Positions 1 through 5,860 of a DNA stretch of 5,860 nt are shown one piece after another. A program made the position numbers and the translations under genes. The DNA lies in contig JBFWUT010000078.1 in assembly GCA_050247135.1 (NCBI GenBank), positions 1 through 5,860 of the forward strand. The letters are read 5' to 3'. Below the pieces are notes generated by a model, which made no database searches, was not told where the DNA came from, and saw nothing but the letters and a program-made list of their open reading frames with translations. The stretch comes from Berkiella sp050247135. GTDB lineage: Bacteria > Pseudomonadota > Gammaproteobacteria > Berkiellales > Berkiellaceae. The stretch's first letter is position 1. The number at the start of each line of letters is the position of its first letter.

Positions 1-1235
1 AGATAATTCAATGCGGCAATGATGGGTTGTTGAGGGTTATTACATTGAAAGTCTAAGGTCTGAAGCAAGGGGGCAATCATGCGGCGGTAGTGATGGCCAT
101 AAGAGCGGCGCACGATGTGATGCACGGCTTCCTGATGAGGTTTACCTTTGGCTTTAAATTCAATCACCACATTTTTTAGCGTGTCTAAACCTACCGTAGG
201 ATATAACACGTCTTTGATGACTCCTTCGGGCTGATCAATCGCTGTTTCTGCGAGCTTAAAGAGCAAGGTGTTTTTACCACGAATATGTTTGAAGTGTTCA
301 AATAGTTGTTTTTCAATCTTATTTTCAGCACGTTTACCAATTTTATGCGTGATTTGAATCAATAACTCAATTAAATCATCGGTAATGTCGCGTTGCCGTT
401 GCCAGCAAAAGGCGGCCATCATTGCATAGCGGATGTTATCAGGATGACGGCGCAATTCCCATGTCGAGGCTGCGCCAACTCGGCGGTGGTATTTTCGCAG
501 CCATTTCAAAGGGAATTTGGCAAGAAACGCGGAAGGAACAGCCATTTTCTGGAGATAATCGACACGGCTAACCGCTTGTAAGATACTTTTAAGGCTGACA
601 TGGCCAGAGTGACCTTTTAACCACCTGAGGCTGTGACTGGATTCATCTTCATCAGTCACCGCTGTCTCGTTACTATCGTCAGGGATATTTAATAAACGAT
701 CAATGTGTGCTTTGGTTTCTGCGGTTAGCCCTGCGGCCATTTGATGAAGGAGGCAAGATTCAAAGTCACGGCTAGTGGTGCGAATAAGGCGTTCCAATTG
801 CTCGGCGGCTGGTGGCTCCATGCTGCGAGTCCTAAACCAAGTAAGCGCAAACTCCTGTAGTGCGGTGGTGCTGGGGTCACTCGGAAGTAGCTCACGGGTT
901 AATACCTCCCTTAGTTCGCGTCGATCTTGTATCGTTGAGCGGCGAATACCCAAAAACCTCAAAATCTCTTTTCTGTCACGTTGACTCATGCGACTATTCA
1001 AGACGTAGTCTTCTAAATCACTACGATCGGTATCCAATTGGTTGGCTAAATAGACTAACACGACACTAGGAACGTCATTGATCTGTTCAGGAAAACGGCC
1101 TTCATTCTGAAAGTATTTGAGTAAAATAGCAAAGCCTAAACGTCCGTAGGGGGTTTTATTGTTTAGTAAGGCTCGCTCTTCACTCGTGAGTGACCAATGA
1201 ATGTCAAGTGCTTCGTCACGCCAGTTCCATGCCAA
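1..1235 (-). CDS. tnpA: Tn3-family transposase TnpA, N-terminal part (runs off left edge)
   Basis: TnpA catalyses replicative transposition of Tn3-type elements: it binds the terminal inverted repeats and forms a cointegrate. About 411 codons read without a stop from 1235 to the window edge. The protein opens MAWNWRDEALDIHWSLTSEE and continues with RLGFAILLKYFQNEGRFPE near residues 32-50, the hallmark N-terminal (DUF4158-type) DNA-binding region of the family. Full members are about 950-1000 residues, so the C-terminal DDE catalytic domain should lie left of the window and cannot be judged here. The start chosen is TTG (1235-1233): an in-frame TAA lies five codons upstream, AAAGGA sits 8 bp before the TTG, and the family motif begins right after it. 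The ATG at 1230 is out of frame and meets TGA after four codons. The gene diverges from the resolvase at 2506, as in Tn3, but about 1.1 kb of other DNA separates them. Family assignment is firm; the exact start is inferred. Confidence 0.93.
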   Translation of the reverse strand, partial: MAWNWRDEALDIHWSLTSEERALLNNKTPYGRLGFAILLKYFQNEGRFPEQINDVPSVVLVYLANQLDTDRSDLEDYVLNSRMSQRDRKEILRFLGIRRSTIQDRRELREVLTRELLPSDPSTTALQEFALTWFRTRSMEPPAAEQLERLIRTTSRDFESCLLHQMAAGLTAETKAHIDRLLNIPDDSNETAVTDEDESSHSLRWLKGHSGHVSLKSILQAVSRVDYLQKMAVPSAFLAKFPLKWLRKYHRRVGAASTWELRRHPDNIRYAMMAAFCWQRQRDITDDLIELLIQITHKIGKRAENKIEKQLFEHFKHIRGKNTLLFKLAETAIDQPEGVIKDVLYPTVGLDTLKNVVIEFKAKGKPHQEAVHHIVRRSYGHHYRRMIAPLLQTLDFQCNNPQQPIIAALNY

Positions 1236-1365
1236 TTTTAATATCCTTTACCGTCTGATTTTTAGATGGTCATTATGCTATCATTGGATGTTTTATTTTG
1301 GTAGCTATATTTTACCCTGTTTTATCGCGCAGATGTCGCTTTTAGCAGCTATGTGGTAATTACCC
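1236..1365. other. Intergenic region upstream of tnpA
   Basis: This 130-bp AT-rich stretch separates the tnpA start from the end of the ISKra4 transposase fragment. It should carry the tnpA promoter on the minus strand. A CATAAT hexamer about 40 bp before the TTG could be a -10 box, but no good -35 box stands 16-18 bp from it. The palindrome GGTAATTACC (1355-1364) lies at the transposase-fragment end. Reading leftward on the minus strand, one frame is open for about 20 codons up to a TAG, but I do not recognise the peptide, so I do not call it a transposase remnant. No clear hairpin plus T-run terminator is visible. Confidence 0.5.
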
Positions 1366-1665
1366 CTACAACCGAGGGCTAATCAGGTTCAGCTTACCAA
1401 ATAAGGTACGGTACACAAGGGTATGCTGCCCTTTTTTTGTTCGACGTGCGCCGCAGTCGGGACAGGTGTTAAATTGTGCCATATATTCAGCCACTTGTTC
1501 GCTAACCATGCGCTGCTGTATGCCTTGCAAGAGCGTTTTTGACTCAGCAAGTGTTAAACCAAGGGTCTCTGGTTGGAGTGAGTTGCGTTCCAGCTCGGCA
1601 ATATCTTCAATCCGCTCGGATTCGCCATTAGCGGCTTCCATCACGATTTGTATGCGTATTTTCAT
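1366..1665 (-). pseudogene. ISKra4-family transposase, N-terminal fragment (99 aa)
   Basis: The 99 codons match the N-terminal region of ISKra4-family transposases as I know them: an opening MKIRIQIVME, an acidic stretch, TLGLTLAESKTLLQGIQQ (residues 34-51), EQVAEYMAQ, a CPDCG zinc-knuckle half (Cys68, Cys71), then VYRTLFGKLNLISPRL. Full-length members continue after SPRL with a Tyr/Cys-containing stretch and several hundred residues that include the catalytic domain. Here TAG follows SPRL directly and everything downstream is missing, so the product cannot be an active transposase. The translation start is good: AGGGGGA lies 8 bp before the ATG at 1665, and the gene sits 19 bp behind the pRiA4b-type gene, probably co-transcribed. 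It is either a decaying IS remnant or a small retained DNA-binding protein. The reading frame up to the truncation is undamaged, so the loss may be recent. Family identity is from recall of family motifs. Confidence 0.82.
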
Positions 1666-1684
1666 GGTAAAAATCCCCCTTCAA

Positions 1685-2356
1685 TTACTCAGGCCATCTC
1701 CAAGCATCATCATGTTGTGCGTATTGTTGGAGTCGATGGTTAGCCTGCGACCGATTAAAATCATCCAGTGTAAGCCATTCTCGTAAGGTGTTTATTTCTT
1801 CTAGGTAATCACGAATAGCATCAAGGTCATTGTTTTCAATGGCTTCGATAACCTCATCAAACAAGTCATATAAATGTCGTGGTGCCGCATCGCGTTGCTC
1901 CATAAAGGCAAATGCCCCACCACAATCTTCAGGAGGAGCTTTACAGTGGCCTTGCTGACAATAAGGGTAGCTGTATTTATCATTCTTTTCCAAAAAGGCT
2001 TCGACGCGTATTTCATGTACCCAGCCTGCCCCAAAATCATATTCATAGCGAAAACGCTCGTTGTGATAAAAATTAAAATCCGAGAGCTTGACGCGTTTGG
2101 GATCGGTCATAAAACTAATACCACCATCGTGGTAAACGCCATATTGTTGACCATGAATGTGAAACATATTTAAATGTAAATCTTCCCAGCCAAAGGCAAT
2201 CTGTAGCGTGTAATGCAAGTCTGCAATCGTGCTGTCGGCGTAGACAAGTATTCGTCGCCAAATAATGGGGTGAATGTCATGAATCCAGATATAGAGTTGA
2301 TAAATGGGCAGGCCATTACTTTGTGTGAGTATTTTTTTAGGTTTTCTTTTATTCAT
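1685..2356 (-). CDS. Plasmid pRiA4b ORF-3 family protein (IS1096 passenger TnpR-type)
   Basis: This complete 223-residue protein has the signature of the pRiA4b ORF-3 family (PF07929): IYQLYIWIHDIHPIIWRRIL at residues 18-36, ADLHYTLQIAFGWEDLHLNMF at 45-65, YDFGAGWVHEI at 106-116, and a Cys cluster YCQQGHCKAPPEDCGG at 132-147 (Cys133, Cys138, Cys145). The family's molecular function is not established. Some members are labelled 'IS1096 passenger TnpR', but nothing here resembles a serine or tyrosine recombinase, so a resolvase role should not be assumed. The Cys/His cluster suggests metal binding, which is inference. The start ATG (2356) has AAGGG 6 bp upstream. The gene leads the ISKra4 transposase fragment by 19 bp, which suggests one two-gene transcript belonging to the same mobile segment. 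Its upstream side faces the candidate res region, so its promoter probably lies within that region. No strong promoter hexamers are visible. The frame is intact and full length for the family. Confidence 0.9.
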   Translation of the reverse strand: MNKRKPKKILTQSNGLPIYQLYIWIHDIHPIIWRRILVYADSTIADLHYTLQIAFGWEDLHLNMFHIHGQQYGVYHDGGISFMTDPKRVKLSDFNFYHNERFRYEYDFGAGWVHEIRVEAFLEKNDKYSYPYCQQGHCKAPPEDCGGAFAFMEQRDAAPRHLYDLFDEVIEAIENNDLDAIRDYLEEINTLREWLTLDDFNRSQANHRLQQYAQHDDAWRWPE

Positions 2357-2367
2357 AATCGTCCCTT

Positions 2368-2465
2368 TGTGAACAGGGGCTAAAACATCAAAAAAACTAT
2401 GTTCATAAATTAGCTTTTAGACTAATATGCCTGTTCATATCTATTTGCTACGCTATTGAACATAG
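2368..2465. promoter_or_regulatory. Candidate resolvase recombination site (res) and tnpR control region
   Basis: The 149-bp gap before tnpR has the size and place expected of a Tn3-type res site. It contains four copies of one word in two orientations: TGAACA at 2370-2375, TGTTCATA at 2400-2407 and again at 2432-2439, and TGAACATAG at 2457-2465. CTATGTTCA (2397-2405) and TGAACATAG (2457-2465) are a perfect 9-bp inverted pair. TGTTCA (2432) with TGAACA (2457-2462) encloses a 31-bp inverted site. A further imperfect inverted pair, CATAAATTAG/CTAATATG, spans 2404-2429. Known res sites have three subsites, each an inverted pair of ~9-12 bp arms, so the assignment of subsites here is inference. 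A weak promoter for tnpR (TGTTCA, 17 bp, TAATAT at 2423-2428) would overlap the motifs, which would allow TnpR to repress itself and the divergent gene. Confidence 0.6.
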
Positions 2466-2505
2466 CATAGCCGACCAAACCCTTAAATCCAGTAGAAAAA
2501 CCCTC

Positions 2506-3087
2506 ATGGCAACCTTTGCATACGGTCGTGTCAGTACCAAAGACCAAACCTCAGACAATCAACGACTCGAAATTGAAAGAGCGGGGTTTAAAGTCGATTA
2601 TTGGTTTGCGGATGAAGGGGTGAGTGGGAAGACCCATGCGTCATTACGGCCACAATTTAAAGCTTTATTAAGCCAGATTCGTGATGGGGAAATATTGGTC
2701 GTGGCTAAACTGGATCGACTCGGTCGTGATGCGCAAGATGTGAGTGCGACGATCAAAGCACTGGCAAAACGTAAAATTGAAGTCATTATTTTACAGTTGG
2801 GTAAGTTAGATGTCGCTTCGCCGTCTGGCAAGATGATGCTGCAAATGTTAGCGGCAGTGGCTGAGATGGAGCGTGATTTATTAGTGGAGCGTACACAGTC
2901 AGGATTGGCGAGAGCCAAAAGAGAAGGCAAGGTGTTGGGTCGTCCTGTAAAAACGACACCGAGTCAGCAGGCCGAGATTATCAATCTGAGAAAAAACGGT
3001 GCATCCATTAGTTCATTGTCTCGTGTTTACGGGGTCTCTCGGGCAACGATTATGCGAGTGACTGGCGAGGTGTCGGTATCAAAATAA
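2506..3087 (+). CDS. tnpR: Serine resolvase of the Tn3 family
   Basis: This complete 193-residue serine recombinase would resolve transposition cointegrates at res. The catalytic domain begins YGRVST, with nucleophile Ser10 and active-site Arg8. The second signature KLDRLGRD (residues 68-75) supplies Asp70, Arg71 and Arg74, matching the conserved Asp/Arg/Arg of gamma-delta resolvase. A long dimer helix follows (AAVAEMERDLLVERTQ, 116-131), then the arm RAKREGKVLGRP (136-147), and a C-terminal helix-turn-helix at about 166-186 (SLSRVYGVSRATIMRV). All key residues are present and the length is normal for the small resolvase/invertase group. The ATG at 2506 is set by the family start. No Shine-Dalgarno sequence is obvious in front of it, so translation may be weak. 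The 3' end overlaps the convergent hsdR by 9 bp. An invertase (Pin/Hin) role is less likely given the divergent tnpA and the repeated sites upstream. Confidence 0.95.
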   Translation: MATFAYGRVSTKDQTSDNQRLEIERAGFKVDYWFADEGVSGKTHASLRPQFKALLSQIRDGEILVVAKLDRLGRDAQDVSATIKALAKRKIEVIILQLGKLDVASPSGKMMLQMLAAVAEMERDLLVERTQSGLARAKREGKVLGRPVKTTPSQQAEIINLRKNGASISSLSRVYGVSRATIMRVTGEVSVSK

Positions 3088-3098
3088 CGCCAGCCCCC
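3060..3098 (-). repeat. Possible right terminal inverted repeat of the Tn3-type element (unpaired in window)
   Basis: Read on the minus strand from 3098 inward, the sequence starts GGGGGCTGGCG. Tn3-family terminal repeats are about 38 bp and usually start with GGGG. The position is right, between the tnpR 3' end and the hsdR body, where the HsdR protein loses similarity to its family. However, the inner bases do not match a terminal repeat that I recognise, and the partner repeat beyond tnpA lies outside the window. The call rests on position and the G-run only; the true border could be anywhere from about 3088 to 3117. Confidence 0.22.
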
Positions 3099-5860
3099 GT
3101 TTTGGTTCACTCTCCAGCTTGGCACGTACACTGTCGCGCTTTTCCCAATCGACACTGATATTCTTGCGTAGGCTTTCAGTCAGCTCAAAAGCAATGGCAC
3201 GTAAAATATCATCGCCCAGCTCACGCACCGAGGCTTCGTTATTAGCAAGCGCATCATAAAACGCTAATTCATCATCGTTTAGCCCAAGTGTTTCACCACG
3301 GCTGGCCGCAGCTTGAAACTTCTTGGCCATGTCGATGAGTTCTTCAATCACCTGCGCCGTTTCTATCGAGCGGTTTTGATAGCGTTTGATGACATTGGTC
3401 AGCAAGTCAGAAAACTTCTTTTCTTGGGAAACATTGGTTTTAAAACGGCTTTTTATTTCACCTTCTAGCAAACGCTCTAACAGCTCCACAGCCAAATTAC
3501 GCTCTGGCAAGTGGCGTATTTCATCTAAAAAGGCTTCATCCAATAAACCAATATTGGGTTTTTCTAAACCAACAGCATCAAAAATATCGACCACATCTTC
3601 GGAGACAATGGCTTGACCAATAATTTGCCGAATCGCCAGTTCGCGCTCTTCGTTGGTAAGTTTCTTTTGGCTCAACTCGCGCTTAGTGAGTAATACTTTT
3701 ACCGCTTGAAAAAAAGCGACTTCTTCGCGGACTGCTTTGGCTTCATCTAGCGTACAGCACAAGGTAAAGGCTTTACTCATGGCTAAGGTGGTATCGGCAA
3801 AGCGTTTTTTGCCGTCCTTTAGCCCCAAAACAAAGTTAGCCGTTTGTGCCAATAATTTGTGGCCACCTGTCAAAAAGCCACTGTAGTCAAAACCATGAAC
3901 CATGCCATGCAGGACATCAAGCTTTTCAGCTAATATGGCGTAGGCTTCGCTGGCATCTACAGTCGGTCTGCCTCGGCCTTTGCTGTTGGTGTATTCCTTA
4001 ATAGCCGCCTTGAGTTCATTGGCAATACCAATGTAATCCACCACTAGACCGCCCTGCTTGTCTTTAAACACGCGATTAACACGGGCTATGGCTTGCATGA
4101 GGTTGTGGCCTTTCATGGGCTTATCAACATACAAAGTATGGACACATGGCGCGTCAAACCCTGTTAGCCACATATCGCGGACAATGACGATTTGTAGCGG
4201 GTCTTGAGGATCTTTGAATCGTTTTTCTAGGCGTTTTTTTACGTAATGCGAGTAAATATGTGGACGTAATAAGGCTTTGTCGCTGGCACTACCTGTCATC
4301 ACAATTTTGATTGCGCCCTGCTCTGGGTCGTCATTGTGCCAATCAGGGCGTAGTTTGATGATGGCATTATATAAATGAACGCAAATTTCACGGCTCATGG
4401 CGACAATCATCGCTTTGCCTGTTTGTGCTCGGTTACGTTCTTCAAAGTGCGTGACTAAATCGGCGGCGACTTGAGCAATACGAGGTTCAGCACCGACAAT
4501 ACCTTCCAAAGCGGCCCAACGGCTTTTTAGTCGAGATTGTTCGTATTCTTCTTCATCTTCGGCTAATTCATCTACATCCTCGTCGATATGCTGTAATTCA
4601 CTTTCTTTCAGACCTAGTTTTGCTAACCGTGATTCATAATAAATAGCGACCGTTGCACCGTCTTCTTTGGCTTGCTGCATATCATAAACGTGAATGTAAT
4701 CACCAAACACGGCGCGAGTGTCACGGTCTTCGCTAGATACTGGCGTTCCTGTAAAGGCAACAAACGTGGCATTAGGCAAGGCATCGCGTAGATGTTGGGC
4801 ATAACCGACTTGATAGCGTTCTTGCCCTGCTTTGCCTTTGAGTGTGGCATTAAAGCCATATTGGGTGCGGTGAGCTTCATCGGCAATCACAACAATATTG
4901 TGACGGTCAGACAACACAGGGAATTTGTTTTCGTCATCGGCAAGGGTGAATTTCTGAATCGTGGCGAAAACAATCCCACCCGCAGGACGTAGCGATAGTT
5001 TATCGCGCAGGTCTTGGCGTGTATCCGCTTGTACAGGTTGTTCGCGTAGTAGGTCTTGAGCTAAAGAAAACACGCCAAACAATTGACCATCTAAGTCGTT
5101 GCGGTCGGTTATCACCACAATCGTCGGGTTTTCCATTGCTGACTCACGCATGACACGGGCAGCAAAACAGGTCATGGTGATGCTTTTACCACTGCCTTGA
5201 GTATGCCAAACCACTCCACCCTTTTGATCGCCATCAGGACGTGAAGCGGTGACGACTTTGACAATCGCCGAACGTACCGCGTGAAACTGGTGATAGCCTG
5301 CTATCTTTTTAATTAGTTGGCCATCATCTTCATAGAGAATAAAAAAGCGTAAATAATCCAGTAGCATTTCAGGGTCAAGAATGCCGCGAGTCAGCGTTTC
5401 CAGTTCGTTAAATTGACCAAGTGGGTCTAAGTCTTTACCGTCGATAGTGCGCCATGCCATAAAGCGTTCGCCATTACTGGACAGCGAACCCATTTTGGCT
5501 TCGGTGCCATCACTAATGACTAAAATTTCGTTGTATTGGAATAAGTCGCTGATTTGTTCTTTGTAGGTTTGCAGTTGATCGTAGGCTTTCCAAATATCGG
5601 CTTTTTCATCGGTGGGATTTTTTAACTCAATGACGACTAAAGGCAAGCCATTCACAAAGAGAATAATGTCAGGTCGGCGGGTGTGTTTTGCGCCTTTAAT
5701 AGAGAATTGATTGACTGCTAACCAGTCATTATGTTTATTTTCAAAATCCACCAAACGCACGTAATCGCCGCGTGTTTCACCGTCTTTTTGATATTCAACA
5801 GGAACACCATTCACCAATAATCCATGAAAACGACGATTAGCAACCAGTTGTATTGGCGTG
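3079..5860 (-). CDS. hsdR: Type I restriction endonuclease R subunit HsdR (N-terminus off right edge; atypical C-terminal end)
   Basis: HsdR is the motor and nuclease subunit of type I restriction-modification complexes. It translocates unmodified DNA using ATP and then cuts it, working with HsdM and HsdS. The window shows 926 codons; the frame stays open to the right edge (NRRFHGLLVNGVPVEYQ), so a TTG at 5817 is an internal codon and not the start. Numbering from that TTG: the nuclease motif RRPD...VIELK has Asp50, Glu64 and Lys66, and a QxxxY motif follows at 81-85. Helicase motifs are Walker A TQGSGKS (206-212), DEAHR (313-317), FTGTP (355-359), MWLTGFDAP (549-557) and QAIARVNR (575-582). 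An alpha-helical DUF3387-type C-terminal region follows. All catalytic residues seen are intact. The end is odd: after SVRAKL (to 895-901) the usual basic tail with a KYGYPPD-like motif is absent, replaced by ESEPKRGLALF and a stop inside tnpR. About 100 N-terminal residues probably lie outside. HsdM and HsdS are not in the window. Confidence 0.95.
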   Translation of the reverse strand, partial: TPIQLVANRRFHGLLVNGVPVEYQKDGETRGDYVRLVDFENKHNDWLAVNQFSIKGAKHTRRPDIILFVNGLPLVVIELKNPTDEKADIWKAYDQLQTYKEQISDLFQYNEILVISDGTEAKMGSLSSNGERFMAWRTIDGKDLDPLGQFNELETLTRGILDPEMLLDYLRFFILYEDDGQLIKKIAGYHQFHAVRSAIVKVVTASRPDGDQKGGVVWHTQGSGKSITMTCFAARVMRESAMENPTIVVITDRNDLDGQLFGVFSLAQDLLREQPVQADTRQDLRDKLSLRPAGGIVFATIQKFTLADDENKFPVLSDRHNIVVIADEAHRTQYGFNATLKGKAGQERYQVGYAQHLRDALPNATFVAFTGTPVSSEDRDTRAVFGDYIHVYDMQQAKEDGATVAIYYESRLAKLGLKESELQHIDEDVDELAEDEEEYEQSRLKSRWAALEGIVGAEPRIAQVAADLVTHFEERNRAQTGKAMIVAMSREICVHLYNAIIKLRPDWHNDDPEQGAIKIVMTGSASDKALLRPHIYSHYVKKRLEKRFKDPQDPLQIVIVRDMWLTGFDAPCVHTLYVDKPMKGHNLMQAIARVNRVFKDKQGGLVVDYIGIANELKAAIKEYTNSKGRGRPTVDASEAYAILAEKLDVLHGMVHGFDYSGFLTGGHKLLAQTANFVLGLKDGKKRFADTTLAMSKAFTLCCTLDEAKAVREEVAFFQAVKVLLTKRELSQKKLTNEERELAIRQIIGQAIVSEDVVDIFDAVGLEKPNIGLLDEAFLDEIRHLPERNLAVELLERLLEGEIKSRFKTNVSQEKKFSDLLTNVIKRYQNRSIETAQVIEELIDMAKKFQAAASRGETLGLNDDELAFYDALANNEASVRELGDDILRAIAFELTESLRKNISVDWEKRDSVRAKLESEPKRGLALF

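Noticed and set aside
393..1069. Short plus-strand open frames (393-581, 775-984, 860-1069)
   Set aside because: They lie wholly antisense to the tnpA frame, overlap one another and show no family features; the minus-strand protein explains the region.
1466..1786. Plus-strand open frame of 106 codons
   Set aside because: Antisense to the ISKra4 fragment and the end of the pRiA4b ORF-3 gene, both recognisable families on the minus strand.
1357..2390. Possible terminal inverted repeat of the ISKra4 segment (TAATTACCCCT near 1357 versus TTTTAGCCCCT on the minus strand near 2386)
   Set aside because: Only CCCCT and scattered A/T bases match, too weak to call, and the left IS end is expected to have been deleted with the transposase C-terminus.
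1338..2420. 8-bp direct repeat GCTTTTAG at 1338-1345 and 2413-2420 as a target duplication around the nested IS segment
   Set aside because: The ends it would define show no inverted repeats, and an 8-mer shared by two AT-rich ~130-bp stretches is plausible by chance. CTATGT, also shared by both flanks, fails for the same reason.
5815..5817. TTG at 5817 as the start of hsdR
   Set aside because: The frame stays open to the window edge and the upstream residues (NRRFHGLL) match the conserved HsdR N-terminal region, so the gene starts outside.
1..5860. CRISPR array, tRNA, rRNA, riboswitch or toxin-antitoxin pair
   Set aside because: No regularly spaced repeats, cloverleaf or rRNA-like segments were seen, and the small gene pair at 1366-2356 matches mobile-element families and not a toxin-antitoxin system.

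Overview
The window holds part of a Tn3-family transposon abutting a type I restriction gene, and looks like accessory, recombination-prone DNA. Moderate G+C (by eye in the mid-40s percent) and the gene families present suggest a proteobacterium, perhaps a gammaproteobacterium. That placement is an inference from protein style and is not secure.

Left part (1-1235, minus strand): the first ~411 codons of a Tn3-family transposase (TnpA). It runs off the left edge before the DDE catalytic domain and most likely starts at a TTG codon. Middle (1366-2356, minus strand): two closely spaced genes, a pRiA4b ORF-3 / IS1096-passenger-type protein followed 19 bp later by the N-terminal 99 residues of an ISKra4-family transposase. 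The rest of that transposase is missing. Next (2357-2505): a 149-bp intergenic region with four TGTTCA/TGAACA words, a good candidate for the resolution site (res). It is followed on the plus strand by a complete serine resolvase (tnpR, 2506-3087).

Right part (3079-5860, minus strand): nearly all of a type I restriction endonuclease R subunit (HsdR), with its N-terminus beyond the right edge. Nuclease and translocase motifs are intact. Its last ~11 residues do not look like the usual HsdR tail, and its stop codon overlaps the 3' end of tnpR by 9 bp in convergent orientation.

Reading as a whole: divergent tnpA and tnpR with res next to tnpR is the classic Tn3 layout. Here an ISKra4-type segment is wedged between tnpA and res, and the right end of the transposon seems to have landed in, or been joined to, the 3' end of hsdR. 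TnpA would form the cointegrate and TnpR would resolve it at res. HsdR would need HsdM and HsdS, neither of which lies in the window. I see no clearly new biological system. The points most worth checking are the HsdR/transposon junction, the res architecture, and the pRiA4b-ORF3 plus ISKra4-stub pair.
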